Of a stretch of DNA of 64,000 bases, positions 49,222 through 58,540 are shown one piece after another. The notes under the pieces are model-generated. The model saw only the letters and a program-made list of their open reading frames with translations, made no database searches and was not told the DNA's origin. Source of the DNA: Paenalicyclobacillus mengziensis (GTDB lineage: Bacteria; Bacillota; Bacilli; Alicyclobacillales; Alicyclobacillaceae); NCBI RefSeq assembly GCF_017298635.1, contig NZ_CP071182.1, forward strand, positions 496,001 to 560,000. Direction: 5' to 3'. A program made the position numbers and the translations under genes. The first letter of the stretch is position 1; each line of letters opens with the position of its first letter.

Positions 49222-51024
49222 GTGTCTTACCAAGCTTTATACCGGGCATGGCGCCCGCAAACTTTTGCAGATTTGATTGGACAACCTCATGTCAGGCAGA
49301 CGCTGATGAACGCCATTGCAAATGGTCAGGTAGCTCATGCTTATTTGTTCTGCGGACCCCGCGGCACAGGTAAGACGAGTGCGGCCAAGGTCCTTGCAAA
49401 GGCGGTTAACTGTCTGAATCCACAAGGTACAGAGCCGTGCAACGAGTGTGAAGCGTGTAGAAGCATCACGAACGGATCGAACGTAGACGTTGAGGAGATA
49501 GACGCGGCATCCAACCGCGGCGTCGATGAAATTCGCCAGCTTCGAGACAAGGTTGGGTACGCGCCGGCAAGCGTGCTGAAAAAAGTGTACATCGTGGATG
49601 AAGTCCACATGTTGACGACAGAAGCGTTTAATGCCCTCCTGAAGACGCTCGAAGAGCCCCCTTCGCATACGCTGTTTGTATTAGCCACAACCGAACCACA
49701 CAAGATTCCGGCAACGATTATCTCGCGTTGCCAAAGATTTGATTTTCGCCGAATTGAACCCGAGTTAATCACTGAGCGCTTAAGAGAGATTTGCGGCACG
49801 AAGGGTTGGCAGGTGGATGAAGAGGCGTTGTGGCGGATTGCACAGGCTGCAGACGGGGGGCTTCGGGATGCGCTCGGTTTGCTTGAACAGACTGCAGCGT
49901 ATGGAGACGGCAATATTACGGCAGAGACAGCGGCTCATGTCATGGGTGGTGTGCAGACCGAAGACTTGCTCGCTTTGGTGCAAGACCTTGCGAGTGCGAA
50001 GCTCAAGGAGGTCCTGCGCAGGCTGGTGGAATGGTACAAAAGCGGCAAGGATGCCACCAGAATCCTATATGAGATCTTGCAACTGATGCGGGATTTGTTT
50101 ATCGTCAAGCTGTCCGGAGAGGTTCCGCTACGCTTTCTGCAACACTACAAAGAGACGGCAGAGCAGTTGGATGGAGAGTGGTTGCTTATTGCCATGCAAA
50201 GGCTCGGTGAGTTGTATGTGCAACTGCGCTACGTGGACCAACCGCGAATTGCGCTCGAGACCGCCTTGCTCGGACTGGTACCCAGGTTCGGCAGCTTGCA
50301 ACCGAATGATGCTCTACATGATTCTCCCGTTCCGAAATCAGCAATGGGGGCGAAAGCGGGTAGTGCTGCATCGGCTTCAACCAAGCCAGATACGGCGACA
50401 ACTTTAACACAGCCAGGTACAACGACAGCGCCTTCCAGGGAAGCTGTTCCACCAGCCAGTGATACAGCGATGTCACGGGAGCCAGTGGCAACACAGGCCG
50501 GGTTGCCACTCACAGGGCTTAAAGCGTCCTCGCCAGAGACACCGACCATGCCAAAAAAGAGAACCACAGCACGAAATACTGGAAGCCGCAAGCTTGAAGT
50601 TTTGCGTCAATTGAGTGCATCAAGCAGCCCCGCATTTCTAGGTGAAATTACGAATGCATGGCAAGATGTGTTAAATACGGTAAGGAACGAGCGCATTACG
50701 ACGCATGCGTGGCTCATTAACGGCGAGCCTGTTCTGGCTACCGCTGACACAGTGGTGGTCGCTTTTACGAGCAGAATCCACCGCGATGCCGTAATGAAGC
50801 AAGACGAGCGCAGCCTGATTGAACAGGTGTTGGCGAACCAATTCGGCCGTGACGTGCAAATCCTTGCATTGCTGCAGACGGACTGGCAAGCATACCTGGA
50901 TACCACATTGGACAACGGTGAGTCTGCTTCGAACAATTCGGCAGAAACAACTGGCAACGAGTTAGCTGCCAGAGCGATATCACTGTTTGGCCGGGATTTG
51001 GTCGAGATCGACACGAAGGAGTGA
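49222..51024 (+). CDS. dnaX: DNA polymerase III subunits gamma and tau
   Basis: The 600-residue protein starts SYQALYRAWRPQTFADLIGQ and has Walker A GPRGTGKTS, the zinc cysteines CLNPQGTEPCNECEAC (spaced as in DnaX), Walker B VYIVDEVHMLT and the arginine-finger region SRCQRFDF. It is the clamp-loader motor. A proline/threonine-rich linker (about 360-455) leads to the tau C-terminal domain. The start is the GTG at 49222; upstream codons in frame are not conserved. At 50553-50559 the in-frame A-AAA-AAG heptamer is present, and after a -1 shift a TGA stop lies at 50595, giving a possible gamma of about 458 residues (see findings). Confidence 0.95.
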   Translation: MSYQALYRAWRPQTFADLIGQPHVRQTLMNAIANGQVAHAYLFCGPRGTGKTSAAKVLAKAVNCLNPQGTEPCNECEACRSITNGSNVDVEEIDAASNRGVDEIRQLRDKVGYAPASVLKKVYIVDEVHMLTTEAFNALLKTLEEPPSHTLFVLATTEPHKIPATIISRCQRFDFRRIEPELITERLREICGTKGWQVDEEALWRIAQAADGGLRDALGLLEQTAAYGDGNITAETAAHVMGGVQTEDLLALVQDLASAKLKEVLRRLVEWYKSGKDATRILYEILQLMRDLFIVKLSGEVPLRFLQHYKETAEQLDGEWLLIAMQRLGELYVQLRYVDQPRIALETALLGLVPRFGSLQPNDALHDSPVPKSAMGAKAGSAASASTKPDTATTLTQPGTTTAPSREAVPPASDTAMSREPVATQAGLPLTGLKASSPETPTMPKKRTTARNTGSRKLEVLRQLSASSSPAFLGEITNAWQDVLNTVRNERITTHAWLINGEPVLATADTVVVAFTSRIHRDAVMKQDERSLIEQVLANQFGRDVQILALLQTDWQAYLDTTLDNGESASNNSAETTGNELAARAISLFGRDLVEIDTKE

Positions 51025-51030
51025 TTCATC

Positions 51031-51336
51031 ATGAAAAACATGAACCAATTGATGAAACAAGCAAAGAAAATGCAAGATGAAATCTTGAAAGCCCAGGAAG
51101 CACTCGGACAGCAGACCATAGAAGGGACCGCAGGTGGTGGTGCCGTGAAAATCGTCATGGACGGGCACAAGACAGTCAAAGAAGTCCAGCTTGACAAAGA
51201 TGTTGTCACACCTGACGATGTAGAAATGCTGCAGGACCTGATTCTCGCTGCACTCCAGGACGCCACACAAAAGGTCGATGAATTGACAGAGTCTCAACTT
51301 GGCAAGTACACCCGCAATATGCCTGGTTTGTTCTAG
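51031..51336 (+). CDS. ybaB: YbaB/EbfC nucleoid-associated protein
   Basis: The 101-residue protein begins MKNMNQLMKQAKKMQDEILK and has GTAGGGAVKIVMDGHKTVKEV and the helical end of the family. YbaB-type dimers bind DNA with low specificity and help nucleoid organisation. It starts 6 bp after dnaX and is 3 bp before recR, so dnaX-ybaB-recR form one operon, the universal arrangement in Firmicutes. Confidence 0.95.
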   Translation: MKNMNQLMKQAKKMQDEILKAQEALGQQTIEGTAGGGAVKIVMDGHKTVKEVQLDKDVVTPDDVEMLQDLILAALQDATQKVDELTESQLGKYTRNMPGLF

Positions 51337-51339
51337 TCC

Positions 51340-51942
51340 ATGTGGGGATATCCAGAGCCGATTAGCCGTCTTGTTGAGCAGTTTATGAAGCTTCCCAGCA
51401 TCGGACCGAAAACTGCCACGCGTCTTGCCTTTCATGTACTGTCCATGTCAGATGGAGACGTGGAAGGGTTTGCCAAAGCCTTGCATGACGTCAAACACAA
51501 ACTGACAGAGTGCTCCGTTTGCTGCAATATTACGGAAAAAAGTCCCTGTTCCATTTGTGCAGACAGCTCGAGAGATGCCAAGGTACTGTGTGTTGTCCAG
51601 GATCCAAAGGACGTCATGGCCATGGAGCGCACACATGAGTTTAATGGCAAGTACCACGTACTTCATGGGGCGATTTCTCCGATGGAGGGGATAGGCCCGA
51701 ACGATGTGCGGATTCGCGAGTTGGTGCAACGCATCGGGACGAATGATGAGATTCGTGAAATTATCATTGCTACAAATCCAAACGTGGAAGGCGAAGCGAC
51801 CGCGATGTATATTTCGAGGCTGCTGAAGCCGTTTCCGGTCGAGGTGACTCGGATTGCCCACGGGCTCCCAGTCGGCGGAGACCTTGAATATGCAGATGAA
51901 GTGACTCTGGCAAAAGCCCTCGAGGGACGTCGACAGATTTAG
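51340..51942 (+). CDS. recR: Recombination protein RecR
   Basis: The 200-residue protein has the helix-hairpin-helix at the start ([20 protein letters not shown]), a C4 zinc finger [16 protein letters not shown], and the Toprim strand [37 protein letters not shown] and [15 protein letters not shown] follow. It acts with RecO and RecF in loading RecA at gaps. It begins 3 bp after ybaB. Confidence 0.97.
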   Translation: MWGYPEPISRLVEQFMKLPSIGPKTATRLAFHVLSMSDGDVEGFAKALHDVKHKLTECSVCCNITEKSPCSICADSSRDAKVLCVVQDPKDVMAMERTHEFNGKYHVLHGAISPMEGIGPNDVRIRELVQRIGTNDEIREIIIATNPNVEGEATAMYISRLLKPFPVEVTRIAHGLPVGGDLEYADEVTLAKALEGRRQI

Positions 51943-52067
51943 CTGCACAAATCCCATGTTTAAAAGTAACTGAAGGACGAAAATACCGCTTGTCTCCATT
52001 TTCAGTCATAATCGCCTCTCTTTCTGTCTATGATCTACTAACCTGGACAGGGAAGAGGCGATTTCTA

Positions 52068-52397
52068 TTGACTGAAGCAGAGTCAACAACACAAGAACAG
52101 GTGGACGCGATGGCGTTGTCTGGTACCACAGGTGATACGCTCGATACCACCGAAGGTACGCTTCTGACTGAGGATGACATCGACGACTTTATCGCAGCTC
52201 TGCAAAAATCTCGGCGAGAGCTCTATATCGCGAGACAGCAGTTTGAAAACGTCATTGACCCTCGACTGATTGACCATGTTGTTTTTCGCCTTGGCGCTGC
52301 TGAGCGACATTTCAGTTACCTGCTGCAACTCGCCAAGCAACTGAACATCTCCGTAAAGGGAATACGCTGGGACTGGACGGAAGACGAGCGCTATTGA
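52068..52397 (+). CDS. yaaL: DUF2508 (YaaL-like) protein
   Basis: The 109-residue protein has a variable N-terminus and the family segment DDFIAALQKSRRELYIARQQFENVIDPRLIDHVVFRLGAAERHFSYLLQLAKQ (quoted here only by its ends; about residues 45-98), which is typical of DUF2508. The function is unknown. In B. subtilis yaaL lies between recR and bofA, as it does here. I take the TTG start at 52068 because GAAGAGGCGATTTCTA precedes it; an ATG at 52110 is an alternative that also keeps the domain. Confidence 0.8.
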   Translation: MTEAESTTQEQVDAMALSGTTGDTLDTTEGTLLTEDDIDDFIAALQKSRRELYIARQQFENVIDPRLIDHVVFRLGAAERHFSYLLQLAKQLNISVKGIRWDWTEDERY

Positions 52398-52434
52398 TGA
52401 CGAAACTTACTGTTTGAAACAGGAGGATGGCCAG

Positions 52435-52707
52435 ATGACACAGAGTCACCTTTTGCTTTACGTTGGTCTGGCTGCAATTGCAGGCGTTACATTAGTGCAA
52501 GTCTTTCGACACCCGGGACTTGTCTTTTGGAAACTTGCAAAAAGTGCAGCAATCGGATGTTTGTTTGTCTTTGCAGTAAACTGGATTGGTCAGTACTTCC
52601 ACTACCACTTACCGTTCAACGCTTTTACCGCGCTGACGGCAGGATTCCTCGGTCTGCCAGGTGTCGGAATGCTCGTTGCCCTAAATGTGTGGCTGTATCA
52701 CACCTAA
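52435..52707 (+). CDS. bofA: Pro-sigma-K processing inhibitor BofA
   Basis: The 90-residue protein has two hydrophobic helices (HLLLYVGLAAIAGVTLVQV and FWKLAKSAAIGCLFVFAVNW) and the conserved C-terminal motif PFNAFTALTAGFLGLPGVGMLVAL. BofA restrains the SpoIVFB protease in the outer forespore membrane until sigma-G signals. The ATG at 52435 follows CAGGAGGATGGCCAG. It lies directly after yaaL, in the B. subtilis order. Confidence 0.92.
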   Translation: MTQSHLLLYVGLAAIAGVTLVQVFRHPGLVFWKLAKSAAIGCLFVFAVNWIGQYFHYHLPFNAFTALTAGFLGLPGVGMLVALNVWLYHT

Positions 52708-52769
52708 TGCTCTTCTTCTGAAAACTCACGGTAATGTATTTTCTTAATGTATTTTCTTGTCGATGCATT

Positions 52770-54398
52770 TCACCGCACTTTGGAGGGCACGAAACGGGAC
52801 AGTCGACGCCCAACCAGTGGAACCCTGGCCAACTCCGGTCCGCTCACTGCCCCAAACACGATGGACAGCCACACATAGACAATGCCGCCGAGACCGATGG
52901 AGATGAGGATTTGGATGCTGGCGATGGCGAACGCAGCATGTGTCAGTGCATTCCCCAAGTGGAAGCCAGCCCAACTGCCCACTGCAAGCGTCACGCAGAG
53001 AAATATGCTTGCAAGTGTGGAGGGAGCACTGAGGCGCCACACGGAGAACTGGACCTGTCCATATTTTTTCACGGCCATTACGTTGAGTGTCGATGACACC
53101 ACGTAACCGATGGTCGTGGCAATGGCAGCACCAAGGATATGGAAATGTGGTATCAGGGTGAGGTTGAAGACCAGCTTTACACCGACACCAATCATCATGT
53201 TACGCACGGGTCGATACATCTTTCCAAGTCCTTGCAACAAGAATGTAGAAATGAGTTCAAGACTGCTAAAAATGCTCATGAAAGAGACGCTGGAAATAAT
53301 AACAGCGCCGTCGTGATTGCCAGCCCAGATTTCATCAATCGGGGCCGCAAGGACAAGCAGGGATGCCGCGACTGGCAAGGTCATGAACATCATGGAGCGG
53401 ATGGTACCGGTAATTCTGGTGTAGATAGCGGCCTTGTCATGAAGTGCTTTGGATTCAGCGAGTGCTGGCAAAATGGCGATGCCAAGCGCTCCAGCAAATG
53501 CGAGCGGCAGTTGAACCAGTTGCATCGCCTGTCTGGAAAGAATCCCGTAAGCTGCTGTTGCACTGGCAAACGAATAGCCTGAAAACATCAGCAAGTTTTG
53601 CACCGTCAGTGAATCGACCAATCCAGAGAATGGGACAACCAGGTTTCCCAAGCTGACAGGCATGCCAATCTGATACATTTCGTACAGCGTTCGTTTCACA
53701 GATTCAGAAGGCTTCGTGCCCCGAGTCCGACGTATAAAGTCCCTCCGAAGCGGAACAACAGCTGCAATGAGCATGACAACGCCCGCCAATGCACCGACAA
53801 AGGCTCCGAACGTTGCCGCTGCCGCGCCTGCTGCAATACTCCCGCCTTGCTTCACAACCACATATGCGCCGACGACAATCGCGACTACCCGCACAAATTG
53901 CTCTAACGCCTGTGAATAAGCGGAGGGTTCCATTTCTTGGAATCCTTGTAAATATCCACGAAGTGCGCTCATCACCGGGACCACAAGTAAAGCAAAAGAC
54001 AGTGCCCGAATCGACAGGGTCATTGCTGAAGCCCCAGCTGCTGGTTCCTTGAGGGCCACGAGGTGGCTGTAGACTGGCGCGCCATACCACATCACCACAA
54101 AGAGTATCACGCCGAGTACAAAGACAATGCGAACCGTCAAACGATACATCTGTTCCACATCTCCGAATCGTTTTAACGCCAGCCGTTCGGAGATGAGTTT
54201 TGCCATGGCCGTTGGGAATCCGGATGTGGACAATGTGTTGAGAATGATGTAAAAGTTGTAGGCTTGCCCGTAAATCCCAAGCCCTTCTGCGTGTATGATT
54301 CGAGTCAGCGGAATGATGTACATTAACCCGAGGAGCTTGGCGAGTGTGACCATTGCCACCATCACCGATGCCCCACGGGCTAAGTTGCCCTTGCCCAC
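52770..54398 (-). CDS. SpoVB/YabM-like polysaccharide flippase (MOP superfamily)
   Basis: The 542-residue protein has about 14 hydrophobic helices and the SpoVB/MurJ-like start GNLARGASVMVAMVTLAKLLGLMYIIPLTRI (parts), with GAYGQAYNFY-like region LGIYGQAYNFYIILNTLS. Members flip lipid-linked precursors across the membrane, and SpoVB is needed for cortex in spores. I start it at the GTG at 54398, since ATAGGGGTGAATTCACT precedes it; a longer frame to 54425 is less likely. It is read toward bofA (convergent) and is an insertion relative to the B. subtilis order. Confidence 0.9.
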   Translation of the reverse strand: MGKGNLARGASVMVAMVTLAKLLGLMYIIPLTRIIHAEGLGIYGQAYNFYIILNTLSTSGFPTAMAKLISERLALKRFGDVEQMYRLTVRIVFVLGVILFVVMWYGAPVYSHLVALKEPAAGASAMTLSIRALSFALLVVPVMSALRGYLQGFQEMEPSAYSQALEQFVRVVAIVVGAYVVVKQGGSIAAGAAAATFGAFVGALAGVVMLIAAVVPLRRDFIRRTRGTKPSESVKRTLYEMYQIGMPVSLGNLVVPFSGLVDSLTVQNLLMFSGYSFASATAAYGILSRQAMQLVQLPLAFAGALGIAILPALAESKALHDKAAIYTRITGTIRSMMFMTLPVAASLLVLAAPIDEIWAGNHDGAVIISSVSFMSIFSSLELISTFLLQGLGKMYRPVRNMMIGVGVKLVFNLTLIPHFHILGAAIATTIGYVVSSTLNVMAVKKYGQVQFSVWRLSAPSTLASIFLCVTLAVGSWAGFHLGNALTHAAFAIASIQILISIGLGGIVYVWLSIVFGAVSGPELARVPLVGRRLSRFVPSKVR

Positions 54399-54552
54399 AG
54401 TGAATTCACCCCTATACAAAACCAACTGAATTATAGCATAGCCGGGCTGACCGCGATCTGGCAGAAGCCGGAATCAAGTACAATCGACGCGGACTGTAAA
54501 CCAGGACAAGACTGCCTTCATAAGGTGTATGGAGTTTACGGAGGTGGGTGTC

Positions 54553-55155
54553 ATGTGGTCCAGCATTGCCATCGTGTGTGCAATCGCCGTGGCTTCCAAT
54601 TTAGACAACGCAGGAGTTGGCATTGCCTACGGAGTACGGCGTGTCACGATATCCAGCTTAGCCAATGCGCTGATTGCACTCATCTCTGGCGTAGCCACAT
54701 ATGTGGCGGGAGTTGCCGGCAGTCTTTTGGTTCGCTACATGCCTTCAGGGGTCACCGCGTATCTCGGAGGCGGCGTGGTCGTTTTGGTCGGGGTATGGAT
54801 CTTGACAGAGCCGCTTCGAACGATGCGGAGGCAGGCCCGGAACAATACTATCCTGACCAGAATTTTACGCGATCCGATGGTGGCGGATTTTGACCAATCG
54901 AAGCACATCAGTCTAGGTGAGGCTGCCATTCTTGGTGTCGCCCTTGCTTTAAACGCCCTCGCAGGCGGGTTTGACGCCGGCGTGGTGCACATTCCAGTTT
55001 GGCTAACGGCACTTTTGGTTGCGGTCTTTAGTTATATTCTACTTGGTGTCAGTGCCTACCTTGGCAGACGATTTGCTGCCGAGAGGCTTGGCAGTAAAGC
55101 AACAGTGATAGCTGGTATTCTGTTACTTCTTATTGGAATTCATCAGATTTTGTGA
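54553..55155 (+). CDS. ytaF: YtaF-like sporulation membrane protein
   Basis: The 200-residue protein has six helices and the family signature AVASNLDNAGVGIAYGVRRV at the start, then LGVALALNALAGGFDAGV and a GSKATVIAGILLLLIGIHQI end. It belongs to the YtaF/MntP-like group. In B. subtilis ytaF is expressed in sporulating cells; the substrate is unknown. The ATG at 54553 follows ACGGAGGTGGGTGTC, better placed than the ATG eight codons earlier. Confidence 0.88.
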   Translation: MWSSIAIVCAIAVASNLDNAGVGIAYGVRRVTISSLANALIALISGVATYVAGVAGSLLVRYMPSGVTAYLGGGVVVLVGVWILTEPLRTMRRQARNNTILTRILRDPMVADFDQSKHISLGEAAILGVALALNALAGGFDAGVVHIPVWLTALLVAVFSYILLGVSAYLGRRFAAERLGSKATVIAGILLLLIGIHQIL

Positions 55156-55279
55156 GTATAGTTCCTACTGAATCGTCCCATACTCTTAGTAGAAGCAGGC
55201 CCGGCTTAGTGCGGATTAAAGGCTGAACGTGGAAAAAATCGTGAAGAACGTCCATCGTTTAATAGGTTGGTGATATAAC

Positions 55280-55459
55280 GTGGCAGCAGAGGAATCGTGC
55301 ATCGTGTGTGGAGTCTCAAAGTCTCGCGGCCTGCACATTTGTGGGAAGTTCGTCTGTGAAGAGTGTGAGCGAGAGATTGTCGGAACCGATGTGTCTGACC
55401 CACGCTATGCACACTATATCGAATGCATGAAAGAGATCTGGCTCGCAGCTATTTCGTAA
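55280..55459 (+). CDS. gin: Anti-sigma factor Gin (CsfB)
   Basis: This 59-residue gene reads MAAEESCIVCGVSKSRGLHI, then CGKFVCEECEREIVGTDVSD and PRYAHYIECMKEIW. The two CxxC pairs (CIVC and CEEC) bind zinc, and the ICGKFVCEECE and YxxYIxxMKxIW pattern is that of Gin, which blocks sigma-G in the wrong compartment and sigma-E later. It starts at a GTG with GGTTGGTGAT ahead and is followed by a strong terminator at 55497. It sits where csfB lies in B. subtilis, between bofA and yaaO/tmk. Confidence 0.88.
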   Translation: MAAEESCIVCGVSKSRGLHICGKFVCEECEREIVGTDVSDPRYAHYIECMKEIWLAAIS

Positions 55460-55496
55460 AAGTTTGGTTGTCAGAGGTCAGAGGGACAGCGGCGAT

Positions 55497-55531
55497 AAAA
55501 AGACCCGGGGGAGATTCCCCGGGTCTTTTTA
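55497..55531. terminator. Strong bidirectional terminator
   Basis: AAAAAGACCCGGGG (55497-55510) pairs perfectly with CCCCGGGTCTTTTT (55517-55530). It ends gin on the plus strand and the malic enzyme on the minus strand. Confidence 0.95.
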
Positions 55532-55549
55532 TGACTGTGTTGGTGATTT

Positions 55550-56965
55550 TTAAAAAGCATGCGGTGACTCACGACGTGCGACACCCGTCGCATAAGCGGC
55601 TTCCGCAACAGCCTGCTTGACAGCCTTGACGACGTCCGCGTTAAACACGCTTGGGATAATGTACTGCTCGTTCAGTTGGTCTCGCGGGATACAATCAGCG
55701 ATGGCCTTGGCTGCAGCGAGTTTCATTTCCTCGTTAATGTCGCTCGCTCGTGCACGCAGTGCGCCGGCAAAAATGCCAGGGAAACAAAGCACGTTGTTGA
55801 TTTGGTTCGGATAATCCGATCTGCCGGTTGCAATGATGCGAACGTACGGCTCGGCTTCTTCCGGTGCAATTTCAGGAACAGGGTTTGCCATCGCGAACAC
55901 AATCGGATCGCGATTCATCGCCTTCAAGTGCTCCACTTTCAAGACACCTGGACCAGATACACCGATGAACACGTCAGCACCTTCGATGGCGTCAGCCAAG
56001 GTGCCTGTGCGACTTTCAGGATTCGAGTGTTTTGCATACCAGTCCCACATTGGGTTTTCGTAGGATTTTCCGGCTTCAATGATGCCGTGTCTGTCGACAC
56101 CGACAATGTTGGTAACGCCTGCCGCCTGTAAGATTTTCGTACTGGCGATGCCAGCGGCGCCAATCCCGGTTACCACGACGCGCAAGTCAGACATCTTTTT
56201 CTCGACAATCTGGATAGCGTTGAGCAGGCCTGCAAGTAATACCACGGCCGTTCCGTGTTGGTCATCGTGGAAAACAGGGATATCAAGTTCCTTCCGCAGA
56301 CGTTCTTCGATTTCAAAACAGCGCGGTGAGGAGATGTCTTCAAGGTTGATGCCGCCAAACCCTGGAGCAATCGCTTTGACGATTTGAACAATTTCATCGG
56401 GGTCTTTGGTATTCAAACAAATCGGGAATGCGTCCACTCCCGCAAATTGCTTGAACAGCATCGCTTTGCCTTCCATCACCGGCATGGCGGCAGCCGGGCC
56501 GATGTCGCCAAGTCCGAGTACGGCTGTGCCGTCTGTGACGACAGCGACGGTATTTCGTTTAATCGTCAATTGGAAGGCCTTGCTTGGGTCTTCATGTATG
56601 GCCTCGCAAACGCGTGCGACCCCAGGTGTGTAAACACGAGAAAGGTCATCACGGTTTTTCACAGGCATCTTGCCCTGGACCTCAATTTTTCCGCCGAGGT
56701 GGACCAGGAATGTACGGTCAGATACGTTAATGACTTCAATGCCGGCTCGTTTCCTAAGTGCACGGACGACTTCTTCGCGGTGGTCCTCGTTGTGGACATT
56801 GACAGTTACGTCCCGGATAACGCTGTCTTTTCCAACATGAATGATGTCAACCGCGATGATGTCGCCGCCGGCTTCCCCGATTGCACGCGTAACTTCACTG
56901 AAAGCAGCCTGCGCTCCGATTTTAAGGCGGAGAATCAAGCTTAACCCATTGGTCTGAATCGCCAC
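55550..56965 (-). CDS. Malic enzyme with N-terminal ACT domain
   Basis: The 471-residue protein has an ACT domain (residues 1-80, [20 protein letters not shown]), then a malic enzyme: [43 protein letters not shown] with metal residues, [19 protein letters not shown] for NAD(P), and [16 protein letters not shown]. It oxidises and decarboxylates malate to pyruvate. The ACT domain suggests amino-acid or other effector control. The start is ATG behind AGAAGGAGGTACCAGC. It is an insertion relative to the B. subtilis order of this block. Confidence 0.95.
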   Translation of the reverse strand: MAIQTNGLSLILRLKIGAQAAFSEVTRAIGEAGGDIIAVDIIHVGKDSVIRDVTVNVHNEDHREEVVRALRKRAGIEVINVSDRTFLVHLGGKIEVQGKMPVKNRDDLSRVYTPGVARVCEAIHEDPSKAFQLTIKRNTVAVVTDGTAVLGLGDIGPAAAMPVMEGKAMLFKQFAGVDAFPICLNTKDPDEIVQIVKAIAPGFGGINLEDISSPRCFEIEERLRKELDIPVFHDDQHGTAVVLLAGLLNAIQIVEKKMSDLRVVVTGIGAAGIASTKILQAAGVTNIVGVDRHGIIEAGKSYENPMWDWYAKHSNPESRTGTLADAIEGADVFIGVSGPGVLKVEHLKAMNRDPIVFAMANPVPEIAPEEAEPYVRIIATGRSDYPNQINNVLCFPGIFAGALRARASDINEEMKLAAAKAIADCIPRDQLNEQYIIPSVFNADVVKAVKQAVAEAAYATGVARRESPHAF

Positions 56966-57077
56966 GCTGGTACCTCCTTCTAGCGACTGGTTCAGGCTTC
57001 ATTGTATCATAGAGGTTGTTGGAAATAGTGTCCTATCATACGGTCTATATCGCAGCATATCTAGAAGGAGTTCACAG

Positions 57078-58505
57078 ATGCACATCGACATAGACGTCAC
57101 TCGGCATATGTGGTCAAAGGAAGAGACCCCCATCCTCACTGCCCTCATCGAGATGGTGACTCGGCATCGCCTGTCTTTGCATGTCCCTGGTCACAAACAA
57201 GGGAGGCTGTTCCCAGCACCACTCGCCACTTGGTTGGGACAGGCTTTGAAAATTGATCTGACAGAACTCCCCAGGCTCGACAACCTCCATCAACCAGAAG
57301 GGTGTATACGTGAATCCGCCACACTGGCTGCGAGTCATTACGGGGCCGCAAAGACGCTGTTTTGCGTCAACGGATCGTCTGCGGGGGTCATGGCGGCGGT
57401 TCTTGGCTGTGCAGCCAACCAACGGATCCTGGTAGCAGGCGGTTTTCATCAAAGCCTGTGGAAAGGACTTGTACTCGCAGATGCAAACCCCGTGATATTG
57501 CCGACGGCCTTTGACTGGGACAACATGGAGGCCACGGTCCCATCGCCGGAGGACGTGGCGATGGCACTCCAGGAAAACGAAGATGTGGCGGCCGTGTTCG
57601 TGACGTCACCTACTTATACTGGGCGCATTGCAGACGTGAGAGGAATCGCACAAGCGGCTCATTCATATTCCATCCCATTGATTGTCGATGAAGCGCACGG
57701 GGCACACTTCGGTATTACACCAGAACTCCCTGAACACAGCGTTCAGCAGGGAGCAGACGTAGTCATCCAAAGTGTGCACAAGATGCTTCCAGGACTGACT
57801 CAAACGGCGTGGCTCCATTTGCAAGGTCATTACGCGGATTATGATAGCGTTCAAAACGCACTCTTGATGCTGCAGACGTCGAGTCCTTCCTACCTGCTTC
57901 TTGCTTCGCTCGATGCTGCGCAGGCATGGCTTCGCCTCGAGGGGAAGCAGACGGTAGAGGAATCACTGCGCACGATGAGCAGGTATCCGGAGCTCGCAAT
58001 CGACCCTGCTCGAGATGCGTTTCGAAAGTGGATTCCGACCGCCTCCTTGGACCTCAGCCGCGACATTGCACAAGCACTCGAAGAGGTCGGTGTTTGGGTG
58101 GAATATGCGGACGCGCTCGGGGTGCTCTTGATACAAAGCCTGGATGTCAAGGAGCGCGATATCGAACGCTGGCTGCCAGTACTGAGACATCGGCTCTCAT
58201 CTCCGGGATTTCATCACCGGACCGCCTTTCCGAGGGAACTGAAGGCTCTTTATGACACGCAGTCAGAGCGCTGTCTCGTGCCTCGCGAAGCAGAGTTAAA
58301 AAGGCATGAACGGGTGCATATCCGTGCGGCGAGGGGTAGAATTGCAGGACGAAGCATTGCACCGTATCCCCCTGGAGTACCCGTTGTACATCCTGGTCAA
58401 TTGCTGAGTCAGGAGCTCATCAGCGGGCTTCTGTGGTTAGCAAGCTCAGGTTATGGGACAGTAGGCCTCGCGAGTGACGGAACGATTGAGGTTGTCTGCG
58501 AATGA
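57078..58505 (+). CDS. yaaO: Orn/Lys/Arg decarboxylase family protein (YaaO-like)
   Basis: The 475-residue protein is a fold-type I PLP enzyme: HRLSLHVPGHKQGRLF, LTELPRLDNLHQPEG, FCVNGSSAGVMAAVLG, VDEAHGAHFGI and SVHKMLPGLTQTAWLH with the PLP lysine. It ends in the small decarboxylase C-terminal domain (ARGRIAGRSIAPYPPGVPVV). Relatives decarboxylate arginine, lysine or ornithine; the substrate is not settled by sequence. In B. subtilis yaaO precedes tmk, as here. The start ATG has AGAAGGAGTTCACAG. tmk follows after 35 bp, so it may be the operon's first gene. Confidence 0.93.
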   Translation: MHIDIDVTRHMWSKEETPILTALIEMVTRHRLSLHVPGHKQGRLFPAPLATWLGQALKIDLTELPRLDNLHQPEGCIRESATLAASHYGAAKTLFCVNGSSAGVMAAVLGCAANQRILVAGGFHQSLWKGLVLADANPVILPTAFDWDNMEATVPSPEDVAMALQENEDVAAVFVTSPTYTGRIADVRGIAQAAHSYSIPLIVDEAHGAHFGITPELPEHSVQQGADVVIQSVHKMLPGLTQTAWLHLQGHYADYDSVQNALLMLQTSSPSYLLLASLDAAQAWLRLEGKQTVEESLRTMSRYPELAIDPARDAFRKWIPTASLDLSRDIAQALEEVGVWVEYADALGVLLIQSLDVKERDIERWLPVLRHRLSSPGFHHRTAFPRELKALYDTQSERCLVPREAELKRHERVHIRAARGRIAGRSIAPYPPGVPVVHPGQLLSQELISGLLWLASSGYGTVGLASDGTIEVVCE

Positions 58506-58540
58506 CAGCAGCAAAACAACAGTGACGGGAGGACAATCGC

